DNA of 64,000 nucleotides, from assembly GCA_019359125.1 (NCBI GenBank), contig JAHHHY010000001.1, forward strand, positions 62,001-126,000, given 5' to 3'. Both the position numbers and the translations under genes were made by a program. The DNA comes from Pleurocapsa minor GSE-CHR-MK 17-07R (GTDB lineage: Bacteria; Chloroflexota; Anaerolineae; Aggregatilineales; Phototrophicaceae). Numbering within the stretch: position 1 is the first letter of the stretch; each line of letters opens with the position of its first letter. The notes under the pieces were generated by a model that was not told the DNA's origin, searched no databases, and was given only the letters and a program-made list of their open reading frames with translations. Shown piece by piece: positions 47,133 to 61,770 of this stretch.

Positions 47133-47645
47133 TCAGGCCTGTGTGACGGGCTGGTTGAAGTGGCGCACCAGCCGGATGGTGTTGAAGATCAGGATGAAGG
47201 TCATGAAGCCGTGGGTGGCGACGCACCACGGGCAGATTTTGCCGAGGGTGAAGATCGAGTTGTAGGTGAGATAGCAGTGGAACAGGAAGCCAAACAGCGA
47301 CATCGCAAAAATCAGGATGACGCCGTTGGCCTGGAAGAACGGGATGCCGCGCCGCTCCAGCATCAGCGTGATGAAGATGGCGCTGTAGGTGATAAAGCCC
47401 AGATAGGCCACGGGAATACCGGCCAGCTCTGACCACACGCTGGCACGCACGGCGTCGCAGTTCACGAAGCCGTCGTTAGAACACATGGCGGGGGTGGCGG
47501 TAATTTCGCCGTAGCTCATGTAACCGCTGGTGAATAGTGCGCCGCATGTGAAGATAAGCACCGCCGTCCACAGGAACCATTTGCTGAAGCGCGGCGCTGA
47601 TTCCTGGAGCGCGACATGCTGGGCTGAAATCGTATTGCTGGTCAT
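47133..47645 (-). CDS. vitamin K epoxide reductase (VKOR) family protein
   Basis: A 170-residue membrane protein with four helices. It contains the two VKOR cysteine pairs: C55 and C63 (MCSNDGFVNCDAV), with the conserved Ser/Trp after them (ASVWSELAGIPVAYLG), and the active CPWC pair (C138, C141). In bacteria VKOR re-oxidises a DsbA-like thioredoxin-fold protein using quinone, making disulfide bonds outside the membrane; the secreted Cys-containing proteins of this region would be possible clients. No DsbA-like gene or fused thioredoxin domain is next to it. Confidence 0.92.
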   Translation of the reverse strand: MTSNTISAQHVALQESAPRFSKWFLWTAVLIFTCGALFTSGYMSYGEITATPAMCSNDGFVNCDAVRASVWSELAGIPVAYLGFITYSAIFITLMLERRGIPFFQANGVILIFAMSLFGFLFHCYLTYNSIFTLGKICPWCVATHGFMTFILIFNTIRLVRHFNQPVTQA

Positions 47646-47697
47646 GCTGGATCGCCTTTCAGAACCTTCTGAACTGAAGACAAATTGTTCCCATATT

Positions 47698-48933
47698 CTA
47701 CACCCGAAGTGGCCTTAATAGGCGAATCGTCATGGACTCACCGGCTTCCACATGGGTGACATCTTCGGGAATAATCATCAGGCCGTCGGCCAGCGCCATC
47801 GAAGACAGCGCGCCCGAGCTTTGCGTGCCTGTTTCGCGCGCCACCAGGGCACCGCCCTCGCGCGCAAGCGTGACGCGGGCATAGGTGCGCCTGCCATCAG
47901 ACTGAATGACGTGCCCTGCCTGCGCAATGATCGAATCGGTTTGCAGGCTGCGTCCGCCGAGGGTGAGCACGGCAGGCCGCACGAACACGTCGCAGGTGAC
48001 CATGGCGCTGACCGGATTGCCCGGCAGGCCGAAGAAGGGCACCCCGCGCACCTGCCCGTAGGCCAGCGGCTTGCCGGGCCGCAGATTGACCTTCCAGAAC
48101 TCCAGCGCGCCGTACGACTCAACCGCATGGCGCATGACATCGAAGGCGCCGACGGACACTCCGCCCGAACTGACGATCAGATGGGGGTGCAGGGACAGCG
48201 CCTCGTCGATGCGCGCCAGTGCATCGGGCAGATGATCGCTGATGCGCGGGACGTGCAGGACTCGCGCATAGGCGGCGCGCAGCTGGCCTGTCAGCGTAAA
48301 CGTATTGGCGTCGCGGATTTTGCCCGGGGAAAGTGCGTCAGCGGGATCAAGCAGTTCATCACCGCTGCTGAGCACGACCGCGCGTGGCTGCCCGATAACC
48401 TGAACGCGCGCCTGCCCGATGCTGGCCAGGATGCCGACTTCCGCCGGGCCCAGCACGGTTCCTGTCTTTAGCACCGTCTGCCCGACACGCACATCCTCCC
48501 CGACCGGGCGCACATACGCGCCGGTTGCTACACTGCGCCGGATTTCCACGTGCTCTGGAAGCGGGGCATCACTGGATGGCTTGAACTGGGCGTCTGTGTC
48601 TTCCACCGGAACGATGGCATTTGCACCTTCAGGCAGCGGCGCGCCGGTCATGATGCGCGCAGCCTCGCCGCGACCGAGCGGACGTCCGGGGAAGCTGCCC
48701 GCGGGAATGTCCATCGTCAGCTTCAGGCGGACAGGTGCTGCGGATATATCATCGGCATGCACAGCAAAGCCGTCCATGCTGGAATTGGCGAAGGGCGGCA
48801 GCGACTCGCCCGCGACGATGTCATGCGCCAGCACGCGGTCATAGGCCTCAAGCAGCGGCACGGATTCGGCGGGCAGGGGATGAAAATGCGCCAGGATATC
48901 TGCCAGCGCATCGGCTGTGGAACGCAGGGCCAT
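47698..48933 (-). CDS. moeA: molybdopterin molybdenumtransferase MoeA
   Basis: Inserts molybdate into adenylylated molybdopterin in molybdenum cofactor synthesis. It has 411 residues. Domain 1 is recognised by SLPPFANSSMDGFAVHADD, followed by GEAARIMTGAPLPEGANAIVPVED; the MoCF-binding domain shows VVLSSGDELLDP, IVSSGGVSVGAFDVM and FFGLPGNPVSAMVTCDVFVRP. The C-terminal beta-barrel ends with VEAGESMTIRLLRP. No other moa/moe gene is nearby. It is divergent from the rel gene; a 105-base spacer between them contains AT-rich promoter-like stretches. Confidence 0.95.
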   Translation of the reverse strand: MALRSTADALADILAHFHPLPAESVPLLEAYDRVLAHDIVAGESLPPFANSSMDGFAVHADDISAAPVRLKLTMDIPAGSFPGRPLGRGEAARIMTGAPLPEGANAIVPVEDTDAQFKPSSDAPLPEHVEIRRSVATGAYVRPVGEDVRVGQTVLKTGTVLGPAEVGILASIGQARVQVIGQPRAVVLSSGDELLDPADALSPGKIRDANTFTLTGQLRAAYARVLHVPRISDHLPDALARIDEALSLHPHLIVSSGGVSVGAFDVMRHAVESYGALEFWKVNLRPGKPLAYGQVRGVPFFGLPGNPVSAMVTCDVFVRPAVLTLGGRSLQTDSIIAQAGHVIQSDGRRTYARVTLAREGGALVARETGTQSSGALSSMALADGLMIIPEDVTHVEAGESMTIRLLRPLRV

Positions 48934-49038
48934 GTAAGAGAATCCTCAGAACCAGCGGATAGTGGCAGTATAACACTCGCTTAAACAACGTCGGAAATGT
49001 TGTAGAATATTGAGATATCGTAGATGGGAAAGTGAAGC

Positions 49039-51261
49039 ATGGTCGGAACTACCCTGACGCATTCTACCCCCGTGATGAATCTTCAATCGCTGCTTGATGC
49101 GCTTCCGGACCTCAGCCCAAGCGACCGTGCGCTGGTCACGCGTGCCTATGCCCGCGCTGAAAAAGCCCACGAAAACCAGTTTCGCAAGTCTGGTGAGCCG
49201 TTCTTCACGCACTGCGTGGCGGTGGCCCATATTCTGGCTGAAATGCGCCTGGATGCCGAGGCGATCTGTGCGGCCCTGCTGCACGACATCATCGAAGACA
49301 CGTCCGTGCGCTATGAAGATGTGCTCGCTGAATTTGGCGATACGGTGGCCAATATCGTCGATGCGGTGACCAAGCTGGACAAGCTGCCCAAGCAGGCCAA
49401 GCCGGATACCCCGGACAAGAGCCGCCGCGCCAATGACCGTGAAGTCGAGTACATGGAATACATGCGCAAGATTTTCATGACGATGGGCGACGATGTGCGT
49501 GTCGCGCTGGTGAAGCTGGCCGACCGCCTGCACAACATGCGCACGCTGGGCTACATGACGCCTGAAAAACAGAAGACGGTCGCGCGCGAGACGCTCGATA
49601 TTTTTGCGCCGCTGGCCAATCGCCTTGGCATCTGGCAGCTGAAGTGGCAGCTTGAAGACCTGTCGTTCCGCTATCTGTATCCGGATGATTACAAGGATCT
49701 GGCGCGCCGCATCGACGAAAAGCGGGATGACCGCGAACGCTACATGAACGAAGTCATCACCACACTGCGCGAGGAAATCCTCAAGCACGGGGTGAAGAAC
49801 CCGACCATTTCGGGACGTCCGAAGCACATGTACAGCATCTTCAAGAAGATGGATCGCAAAGACATGCCGTTCGAAAATATCTACGATGTGCGCGCTGTGC
49901 GCGTGATTGTGGATACGGTGCCGGACTGTTATCTGGTGCTGGGTATCGTGCATAACATGTGGAAGCCGGTGCCGGGCGAATTTGACGACTATATCGCCTC
50001 GCCCAAGGACAACTTCTATCGCAGCCTGCATACCGCGGTGCGCGATAATCGCGGCAAGACGGTCGAGGTGCAGATTCGCACGTGGGAAATGCACGAGCAC
50101 GCCGAATATGGCGTGGCTGCCCACTGGCGCTATAAGGAAGGCAACAAGAAGGACCGCGACGACAACTTTGAGCAGCGCATCGCCTATATCCGTCGGCTGA
50201 TGGACCAGGGCGATATGGATGATCCGCGCCAGTTTGTCGATCACATGAAGTCTGAAGTCTTTCAGGACCGCGTGTATGTGTTCACACCCAAGGGCGATGT
50301 GTTTGACCTGGTGGTGGGCGCCACGCCGGTGGACTTTGCCTATCATGTGCATACCGAAATCGGCCATCAGTGCCGCGGTGCCAAGGTGAATGGCAAGCTG
50401 GTCGGCCTCGATTATGTGCTCAAGACGGGCGACCAGATCGAAATCATCACCTCGAAGCGCGGCGGCCCCAGCATGGACTGGCTGAACCCGAACCTGGGTT
50501 ATGTCAAGACGGACCGCGCCCGCGCGAAGATCCGCCACTGGTTCCGTCGCCAGGACCGCGACAAGCATATCGCCATGGGGCGCGAGGTGCTGGAGCGTGA
50601 GCTGAAGCGGCTTGGCCTGCTGGATGTGATGTCTTTTGAGTCCGTGGCCACCCACTTCGGCTTTGACAAGCTGGACGACTTTCTGGCAAACGTGGGCGCT
50701 GGCGATATCAATGGCGGCCAGATTGTCAGCAAGATTCTGGACGTGGAGCGCAAAGAACAGGCCGCACGCGACAAAGAGACGCTGAAGGCGCGTTCGTCGC
50801 CCAGCGGACTGACGGTCGATCCCGGCAATGGCGTCTCGATTTTGGGCACCAGCGGGATGCTGATTACGCTGGCGAAGTGCTGCCGGCCCGTGCCGCCTGA
50901 AGAAATCGTGGGCTATGTGACGCGCGGCCGTGGCGTAACCGTGCATCGCTCTGACTGCCCGAACATCAATGCGGAGCCTGAGCGCATCATCCCGGTGGAG
51001 TGGGGCAGGCCCAGCCAGACCAACCGCTATTCCGTGCCGATTGAGCTGGTGGCCTATGACCGTGAGGCCCTGATGAAAGACATCAGCACGCTGATCGCAG
51101 ACGAGAAAGTGAACATGTCTGCCGTTAACGTGAATGTTAATCAGGGCATCGCGCACATGGATATTACGCTGGAAATCACTGATCTTCAGCATCTCCAGCG
51201 CATCCTGGCCCGGCTGTCAAACATCGGCAGCGTGCGCGAAGTGCGCCGTCGCACCCACTAA
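49039..51261 (+). CDS. rel: RelA/SpoT-type (p)ppGpp synthetase/hydrolase
   Basis: Stringent-response enzyme, 740 residues. The hydrolase HD domain is intact (H58 in THCVAVAHIL; HDIIEDT with H82, D83, E86, D87). The synthetase domain includes SGRPKHMYSIFKKM, NIYDVRAVRVIV and EVQIRTWEMHEHAEYGVAAHW. TGS (about 410-475, VYVFTPKGDVFDLVVGATPVDFAY) and a C-terminal ACT domain (about 665-740) follow. At the loop that usually reads R-x-K-D in bifunctional enzymes this protein has E-F-D-D (314-317), the motif of monofunctional RelA. The ATG at 49039 follows GGGAAAGTG; the ATG at 49075 is an alternative. A terminator follows. Confidence 0.95.
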   Translation: MVGTTLTHSTPVMNLQSLLDALPDLSPSDRALVTRAYARAEKAHENQFRKSGEPFFTHCVAVAHILAEMRLDAEAICAALLHDIIEDTSVRYEDVLAEFGDTVANIVDAVTKLDKLPKQAKPDTPDKSRRANDREVEYMEYMRKIFMTMGDDVRVALVKLADRLHNMRTLGYMTPEKQKTVARETLDIFAPLANRLGIWQLKWQLEDLSFRYLYPDDYKDLARRIDEKRDDRERYMNEVITTLREEILKHGVKNPTISGRPKHMYSIFKKMDRKDMPFENIYDVRAVRVIVDTVPDCYLVLGIVHNMWKPVPGEFDDYIASPKDNFYRSLHTAVRDNRGKTVEVQIRTWEMHEHAEYGVAAHWRYKEGNKKDRDDNFEQRIAYIRRLMDQGDMDDPRQFVDHMKSEVFQDRVYVFTPKGDVFDLVVGATPVDFAYHVHTEIGHQCRGAKVNGKLVGLDYVLKTGDQIEIITSKRGGPSMDWLNPNLGYVKTDRARAKIRHWFRRQDRDKHIAMGREVLERELKRLGLLDVMSFESVATHFGFDKLDDFLANVGAGDINGGQIVSKILDVERKEQAARDKETLKARSSPSGLTVDPGNGVSILGTSGMLITLAKCCRPVPPEEIVGYVTRGRGVTVHRSDCPNINAEPERIIPVEWGRPSQTNRYSVPIELVAYDREALMKDISTLIADEKVNMSAVNVNVNQGIAHMDITLEITDLQHLQRILARLSNIGSVREVRRRTH

Positions 51262-51295
51262 CAATCTCCCCTGAAAGCCCAATGATCTTTGCCTG

Positions 51296-51324
51296 AAAGA
51301 GCCGACTCAAAGCGGCTCTTTTTG
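51296..51324 (+). terminator. intrinsic terminator after rel
   Basis: A 9-bp stem (AAAGAGCCG and CGGCTCTTT), 8-base loop, five T. Confidence 0.85.
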
Positions 51325-51341
51325 TTGAATCACCCTCAAAA

Positions 51342-51371
51342 TTGGCGGAATTTGGCGATGTCACATACAAT
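51342..51371 (+). promoter_or_regulatory. promoter of the BTAD regulator gene
   Basis: TTGGCG (51342-51347), 18-bp spacer, TACAAT (51366-51371). Its start point would fall close to the first possible ATG (51387), which favours the later start at 51435. Confidence 0.45.
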
Positions 51372-51434
51372 TAAAATATTATCGTGATGTATAACGTAAT
51401 CTTGCAGATTGCATCACGAATGTCGAGGCTGCTG

Positions 51435-52589
51435 ATGAGCTTGCATGACTTCTCCATGTTCCAGTCGCAGTTTCGAGGCCTTAGTCCTCACGTACGATTA
51501 GTCCTACTACATCCTAATTTTTTCCCCCAGCTCCCGCTGCTGGCGGAGCTGAATGCCACGTCCCTGTACGTTCCCCTGCGGGGAAAGTCTATGGGACGCG
51601 ATGGTATTCTGATGCAGGTGGCTGCCGCCCTGGGCGATCAGAAGGTCGAGACCATCAGCGATATCTTCCTGGATGAGGCGGACCGTGCGCTGGATGCTGA
51701 TCTGCTGGCCGCCGTGCATGAACTGCTTGCGCTGTACAGCTCGGCACGCGTAATCGTGCTGCTGCGCGTGCTGCCGAAGCTGTTCACACAGGATGCGGGA
51801 CTGATGGCGATCAGTGCCATGCTGCCGCACTCCACCGAGCATATGCTGTGGAATTATGCCGACGCGACCAGTGGCAAGGTGCTGGAAGTGCGCGCTCTGG
51901 GGCCGGGCCGTGTGCAGGTAGAGGGGCGCAATGTCTCGGACTGGGACGGTCATCTGCCGCGCAACCTGTTTTTCTACTTCGTGGATCGCGGAACTGTGAC
52001 GCGTAACGAAATCTTCGAGACCTTCTGGCCCGACATGAAGACAAACGAGGCGACCAACGTCTTTCATGTGACCAAGCGCAAGATCAATGAACTGATGGGC
52101 ACCGATGTGACCATTTATGATTCCGGGTTTTATCGCATTGCCCCGCAGATGAACGTGCAGTACGACGTGATGCTGTTTGAGCAGTTGATGACGAGGGCCG
52201 CTGCCAGTGCTCCTGAGGATGCCTACACCATCTATGAGCAGGCCGTGGGGCTGTATCGCGGGGACTACCTGGGCATGGCGCCGATGCCATGGATTCAGCG
52301 GCGTGCCAGCCACTTGCAGGCGCTGGTGGTCGAGGCGCTGATACAGCTCTCAAAGCTGAATATCCTGCGCAATGAAATCGCGCGCGCGCTGGCCTCTGCA
52401 TTGCGCGCTTTTGGCGTGATGCCACATCGCGAGGATGTCGCCCTGCAGGCGATGCAGATGTCAGCCCAGCAGGGCCATAAAGAGCAGGCGCAGCGCATTT
52501 TCAGTGTGCTTCGACATGCGCTGCACCAGCGCGGTATGTCTCCCAGTGACCAGGTGATGACGACCGCCCGGACACTGGGTCTGGCCTAG
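51435..52589 (+). CDS. BTAD-type (SARP-like) transcriptional regulator
   Basis: A 384-residue protein from the ATG at 51435, which has GAGG 7 bases upstream; the frame is open from 51384. The C-terminal half has a winged helix ([27 protein letters not shown] ... [15 protein letters not shown]) and a BTAD helical region ([48 protein letters not shown]), the arrangement used by SARP/AfsR-type activators. The N-terminal 150 residues ([41 protein letters not shown]) look like a reduced ATPase Walker-B/sensor region without a P-loop. The last base-pairs overlap the gyrA stop on the other strand by 4 bases. Confidence 0.8.
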   Translation: MSLHDFSMFQSQFRGLSPHVRLVLLHPNFFPQLPLLAELNATSLYVPLRGKSMGRDGILMQVAAALGDQKVETISDIFLDEADRALDADLLAAVHELLALYSSARVIVLLRVLPKLFTQDAGLMAISAMLPHSTEHMLWNYADATSGKVLEVRALGPGRVQVEGRNVSDWDGHLPRNLFFYFVDRGTVTRNEIFETFWPDMKTNEATNVFHVTKRKINELMGTDVTIYDSGFYRIAPQMNVQYDVMLFEQLMTRAAASAPEDAYTIYEQAVGLYRGDYLGMAPMPWIQRRASHLQALVVEALIQLSKLNILRNEIARALASALRAFGVMPHREDVALQAMQMSAQQGHKEQAQRIFSVLRHALHQRGMSPSDQVMTTARTLGLA

Positions 52590-55102
52590 AGCAGTCCCTG
52601 CTGCGTGACCTCGCCCGTCCCGTTTGCGGACGGGGACGGTTCGTCGGCTGCGGTTGCCGGGGTCGGCATCATATCGAACCGGCCCAGTCGCGACACCTGT
52701 TCTTTCAGGCCCAGCGCGATGGCGGGCTCTCCCTTGCCGGCACGCTTTGCCGCTGTAAAGGCAGAAATACGTGCCGTCTTGGCGCGATGTTTGCTGGTCA
52801 GGATGAGCACGCTTTCGTCCAGACGATGGCCAATGATGGCTGCGGACAGGCCCGGACTGTCGGGAATCAGCTTCATGGCAATCACGCCAGCGCCAGCGCG
52901 CCCCTGTGACGGGTATTCGCTGACCGGCGTCTGCTTGGCCAGTCCGTCTTCAGTAATCGTGACCAGATAGCCATCCGGATGCACCACACAGGCCGCGATC
53001 ACGCGGTCTTTTTCGTCGGCCAGCTTGATGCCGCGCATGCCGCCCGCGCCCAGGCCGGTCGGGCGCACATCGGCCTCTTTGAAGCGAATCGCGGCTGCCT
53101 GCGCGGTGACGAGCATGACTTCCTGTTCGCCGTTCGTCAGTGTGACATTGAGCAGCGCATCATCTTTTTCAATATCAATGGCCTTGAACGCGTTGGCCAT
53201 CACACCGGGCAGGTCGTCCATGCGCAGTCGCTTGACTTCACCGCCGCGTGTGGCAAAAAACAGGAAGCCATCGGTGCCGGACGGGCTGAGGCAGAGCATG
53301 GTCGCAATCGGCACCTCCGATTTCAGCGGGGTGACATCACGCACAGGGCTGCCTTCGCCTGCGATATGCACTTGTGGAAGCTGGTGCACGGGCAGACTGG
53401 TGCACAGGCCATCCTGCGCAAACAGATACACGATCTGATCGGTGGTCGCCTGGATGACGAACTGTGGCGCATCTTTGACTTCACTGGTGACCTTCGGCTG
53501 TGTTTCGTCAAAGCTGCGGCCAATTTTGCCGGTCGAGCTGAGCGTGACCCAGCAGTTATCCTGCGGCATCAGCAGGGCGGCTGTTGGGGCTGCCGTGGCC
53601 ATGCTGTCCACAATCACGCTGCGGCGCGGCTCGGCATAGGCCTGCTTTATCATGCCCAGTTCTTCGGCAATCACGCTGCGCATATCCGCCGGGCTGTTGA
53701 GCAGGCTCTCCAGATAGGCGATCAACTCCAGCTTTTCTTTGTATTCGGTTTCGATGGCCTCGCGCTCCAGGGCGGCCAGCCTGCGCAGCTGCATTTCCAG
53801 AATGGCGCGTGCCTGAATCTCGGTGATGTCGAGCAATTTGATCAGGTTGATGCGGGCATCGTCGGCCGTGCGCGATTTACGAATGGTGGCAATTGCTTCA
53901 TCCAGCCGGTCAATGGCTTTGATGATGCCTTCGAGGATATGGGCGCGGTCACGAGCGCGCGCCAGGTCATACTCACTACGACGGCGCACCACATCCAGCC
54001 GATGATCCAGATACACACGCAGTGCCTGCTTCAGGCTGAGCGTGCGCGGCTCCCCGTTGACCAGCGCCAGCATGATAATGCTGAAGGTCTCCTGAAGCTG
54101 GGTGAGCTTGAACAGCAGTGCCAGCACTTCGGTCGCTTCAGCACCGCGTGCCAGCTCGATGGCGAGGCGCAGTCCCTGGCGGTCGGATTCGTCGCGCAGG
54201 TCAGAGATGCCTTCGATACGGCCATCGCGCACAAGCTGGGCGATACGCTCCACCAGCGCGGACTTGTTGGTCTGGTAGGGCAGCTCACTCACGATGATGC
54301 GCGACTTGCCGCGCCCCATGTCCTCGATGTGGCAGCGTGCGCGCATGGTGATCTTGCCGCGCCCGGTGGCATACGCGCTTACCAGTGAGCCATCGTCGTT
54401 TTCGGCGTCGTCGGCATGGTGATAGATCAGGCCACCGGTGGGAAAGTCTGGTCCCTTCACAAACTGCATCAGGTCCTGAATGCTGATGTCGTCCAGGGTT
54501 TCCCAGTGGCCCAGCATATGAATGAGCGCGTCGCATACTTCGCCGAGGTTGTGTGGCGGGATGTTGGTGCTCATGCCCACGGCGATGCCGCTGGATCCGT
54601 TCACCAGCAGGTTGGGGAAGCTGGCGGGCAGCACGGCTGGCTCGGCCAGCGTGCCGTCGAAATTGTCCACGAAGTCGACAGTTTCCTTCTGGATATCGAC
54701 CAGCAGTTCCTCGCCGATCTGGGCCATGCGCGCTTCGGTATAGCGCATGGCTGCGGCACCGTCACCATCCACGCTGCCGAAGTTGCCCTGGCCATCCACC
54801 AGCACGTTGCGCATGGAAAAGTCCTGCGCCATACGCACCAGCGATTCATACACCGCGCCGTCGCCATGCGGGTGATACTTGCCCAGCACTTCGCCGACGA
54901 TACGCGCGCATTTCTTGTAAGGGGTATCCGCCCGGATGCCCATGTCCCACATCGCGTACAGGATGCGGCGATGCACCGGCTTCAGGCCATCGCGGGCGTC
55001 GGGCAGGGCGCGCGCGACGATGACGCTCATGGCGTAGTCGAGATACGCATCGCGCATCTCTTGTCCGATATTGATCTGACGGATAAGTCCGGGGTTTGTC
55101 AT
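52586..55102 (-). CDS. gyrA: DNA gyrase subunit A
   Basis: Topoisomerase II breakage-reunion subunit, 838 residues. The catalytic Tyr is Y121 in [27 protein letters not shown] and [18 protein letters not shown] are the winged-helix blocks. In the quinolone region the residue equivalent to E. coli Ser83 is Gly (G82) and that of Asp87 is Glu. The C-terminal domain has six beta-pinwheel blades; the GyrA box is QGRAGAG in place of QRRGGKG, so it is present but altered, which supports GyrA over ParC. No gyrB is adjacent. The ATG at 55102 gives the natural start. Confidence 0.93.
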   Translation of the reverse strand: MTNPGLIRQINIGQEMRDAYLDYAMSVIVARALPDARDGLKPVHRRILYAMWDMGIRADTPYKKCARIVGEVLGKYHPHGDGAVYESLVRMAQDFSMRNVLVDGQGNFGSVDGDGAAAMRYTEARMAQIGEELLVDIQKETVDFVDNFDGTLAEPAVLPASFPNLLVNGSSGIAVGMSTNIPPHNLGEVCDALIHMLGHWETLDDISIQDLMQFVKGPDFPTGGLIYHHADDAENDDGSLVSAYATGRGKITMRARCHIEDMGRGKSRIIVSELPYQTNKSALVERIAQLVRDGRIEGISDLRDESDRQGLRLAIELARGAEATEVLALLFKLTQLQETFSIIMLALVNGEPRTLSLKQALRVYLDHRLDVVRRRSEYDLARARDRAHILEGIIKAIDRLDEAIATIRKSRTADDARINLIKLLDITEIQARAILEMQLRRLAALEREAIETEYKEKLELIAYLESLLNSPADMRSVIAEELGMIKQAYAEPRRSVIVDSMATAAPTAALLMPQDNCWVTLSSTGKIGRSFDETQPKVTSEVKDAPQFVIQATTDQIVYLFAQDGLCTSLPVHQLPQVHIAGEGSPVRDVTPLKSEVPIATMLCLSPSGTDGFLFFATRGGEVKRLRMDDLPGVMANAFKAIDIEKDDALLNVTLTNGEQEVMLVTAQAAAIRFKEADVRPTGLGAGGMRGIKLADEKDRVIAACVVHPDGYLVTITEDGLAKQTPVSEYPSQGRAGAGVIAMKLIPDSPGLSAAIIGHRLDESVLILTSKHRAKTARISAFTAAKRAGKGEPAIALGLKEQVSRLGRFDMMPTPATAADEPSPSANGTGEVTQQGLL

Positions 55103-55267
55103 GTTTCAGTAGTGCTCCCGCAGGGTAACGCCCTCATTCTAAGGCAAACTTTCCATAAAGCAAATGAACGTTTGTTCTATTATAGCATTTCTTTGCCCTG
55201 ATTACGCGGGCAAAGCGTAGGGTTGTTCCCTTGAATGTGGAATTTCGAGTGTGATAGTATGCATGGT

Positions 55268-56851
55268 ATGAACCTACAAGATCTGATTCGACTCCTGACC
55301 ATGCTCCTGATGGGGCTGTCTGCTGGCTGTGCGCCGCAGGCGCCGATACCCGTGTACTGGACGGCAACGCCGGAGGCGACACAGGCTGTCGTCGTGCCTA
55401 CCAACACTGCGACCGCCCAACCGCCGACCAGCACGCCAACTTTCCTGCCGCCGACGGCCACTTCCACGACTGAGCCGCCAACCGCTTCGGCCGTGACGCC
55501 GGCACCAGTCGTGCCAACCGACCTGCCGCTGCTTCAGGGTGGTGCTACCTGGACGGGCCCGATTGTCTCCGGCAATGTGCCGCCCCCGCCGACGTTTGCG
55601 CCGGTGATGCCCACCAATACGCCTGAGACCCCCGTCACCCCTGGCGAGGCGACGCCAGAGCCGACAGTCGCGCCTGTTGTGCCCACGAACACGCCTGAAG
55701 CCGGTGCCGCGCCCATCATGCCGAATTTGGACAGCGGGCGGCTGGGCATCCAGGTCGATATCAATCTGTCTCAGGAAGACTGGCAGTTTGCCATGAGCAA
55801 GATTGAACAGCTGGGTATCTCGTGGGTGAAAGTGCAGCTGCCATGGCGCGATATGCAGCCGGACGGCCCCAATCAGAAGAATGACGAGTTCTTTCGTCGT
55901 GTGGAGCTGTATCTGGAAGATGCCTCAAATCGCGGACTAAGCGTGATGGCCAGCATCGTCAAGGCCCCGCTGTGGGCGCGCTCGAACCAGGCTGAGGACG
56001 GCCCGCCCGACAACCCGCAGTATCTGGCCGATTTTATCACGCTGGTGTACCAGGAAATCAATGCTGACCTGTTCCGTCCCACGGTGGGCGAATACATCGA
56101 CGCGATTGAAATCTGGAATGAACCCAACCTGTTGCGCGAGTGGCAGGGTTCGCTGCCCTTCAGCGGCGCTGGCTATATGCAGTTGTTTGCCGCCGGCTAT
56201 AACGCGGTGCGTGCGTATTCACCAGACGTGGTGGTGATTACGGCTGGGCTGGCGCCCACCAGCACCAGCAGCTTCTCGGTGGATGACACCGAGTATCTGC
56301 GCCAGATGTATGCCGCCGGGCTGGGCCAGTATGCTGACGTGAAAATCGGCGTGCATCCATACCCGTGGGCGAATCTGCCTGATGCGCTGTGCTGCGACAA
56401 CATCGAGGGGCAGGGCTGGGACGATAACCCGCACTTCTTCTTCCGCGAGACGATGGAGGCCTACCGCCGTATCATCGGCGAAAATGGCCACGCCACGCAA
56501 ATGTGGGTGACGGAGTTTGGCTATGCATCATGGGATGGCCTGCCGGGTGCGCCGCCGGAGGGCGATGACTGGATGGGCTATACCGACCGGACAGAGCAGG
56601 GCCTGTATACCATCCGTGCGCTGGAAATTCTGCAGGGCAGCCCGGATGTCGGCACGACCATGCTGTGGAACCTGAACTTTGCCACGCTGGCCGGCCTGAT
56701 TCAGAATCGCGACGAGCGCGCTGCCTACAGCATCATCGTGCCGGGCACGCTGGGCAATATCGACCCGAACAGCACCGACCGCACCGAGCGTCCGCTGTTC
56801 TGGATGCTGTATGACGCGGTGCGCCCGGATGTGCAGCTTCCCAGCTTCTAG
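55268..56851 (+). CDS. lipoprotein with glycoside-hydrolase-like (clan GH-A) domain
   Basis: A 527-residue exported protein. The signal ends with the lipobox LSAGC (Cys21). About 125 residues of Thr/Pro linker follow. The catalytic-looking domain (about 150-520) is a TIM-barrel type: GISWVKVQLPWRDMQP, VMASIVKAPLW, DAIEIWNEPNLLREW (acid/base Glu after Asn), VKIGVHPYPW, and WVTEFGYASWDG (nucleophile Glu). This N-E-P / T-E-F-G pair is the GH5/GH39-like pattern, so hydrolysis of a beta-glycoside outside the cell is likely. The ATG at 55268 (MNLQDLIRLL) is chosen over 55235 because it gives a proper signal peptide. Divergent from gyrA. Confidence 0.8.
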   Translation: MNLQDLIRLLTMLLMGLSAGCAPQAPIPVYWTATPEATQAVVVPTNTATAQPPTSTPTFLPPTATSTTEPPTASAVTPAPVVPTDLPLLQGGATWTGPIVSGNVPPPPTFAPVMPTNTPETPVTPGEATPEPTVAPVVPTNTPEAGAAPIMPNLDSGRLGIQVDINLSQEDWQFAMSKIEQLGISWVKVQLPWRDMQPDGPNQKNDEFFRRVELYLEDASNRGLSVMASIVKAPLWARSNQAEDGPPDNPQYLADFITLVYQEINADLFRPTVGEYIDAIEIWNEPNLLREWQGSLPFSGAGYMQLFAAGYNAVRAYSPDVVVITAGLAPTSTSSFSVDDTEYLRQMYAAGLGQYADVKIGVHPYPWANLPDALCCDNIEGQGWDDNPHFFFRETMEAYRRIIGENGHATQMWVTEFGYASWDGLPGAPPEGDDWMGYTDRTEQGLYTIRALEILQGSPDVGTTMLWNLNFATLAGLIQNRDERAAYSIIVPGTLGNIDPNSTDRTERPLFWMLYDAVRPDVQLPSF

Positions 56852-56877
56852 CTGAAACGAAACCATCAGCCACAAAC

Positions 56878-56913
56878 AAAACGCGGCATCCAGATTCGGA
56901 CGCCGCGTTTTTT
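56878..56913. terminator. bidirectional intrinsic terminator
   Basis: AAAACGCGGC and GCCGCGTTTT arms around a 14-base loop whose inner TCC/GGA can also pair; T-run on both strands. It serves the glycosidase-like gene and the convergent rpoC. Confidence 0.85.
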
Positions 56914-56934
56914 GTTTCACTTGCCGGAAGATGT

Positions 56935-61542
<4,608 letters not shown>

Positions 61543-61711
61543 GGCGGTACCTCCTCTGCGCTGAACGGTAAATATGTGAAACTTGCGTGGATGGTGCGTT
61601 GTGACGCGAAGACCTGCAGGTGCTTCAGCCGTAAACGACAAAACAGCGCATGGAATGTATTATTCCTGCGCCGTGTGTTCACCGGAGGGAGCGCGACTCG
61701 TCTTCATTCGT

Positions 61712-61728
61712 ATCCTACATTATAGGAT
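61712..61728. promoter_or_regulatory. palindrome over the rpoC -10
   Basis: ATCCTA and TAGGAT, 6-bp arms with a 5-base centre, overlapping the -10 and start point. Possible operator; it could also be chance from the A/T-rich -10. Confidence 0.4.
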
Positions 61729-61747
61729 TTGGGGAACACTCTGTCAA
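61719..61747 (-). promoter_or_regulatory. consensus promoter of rpoC
   Basis: On the minus strand TTGACA (61747-61742), exactly 17 bp, TATAAT (61724-61719): a perfect sigma-70-type promoter, giving a leader of about 170 bases to the TTG start. Confidence 0.85.
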
Positions 61748-61770
61748 TAGACACACCTGTCGGACAGGCT

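Noticed and set aside
48946-51192. 748-residue open frame on the minus strand opposite rel
   Set aside because: Antisense shadow; rel on the plus strand has full domain evidence and its own start and terminator.
61543-61641. Upstream extension of rpoC by 33 residues
   Set aside because: The TTG at 61542 has a perfect AGGAGG and gives the conserved N-terminus; the extra residues look unconserved.
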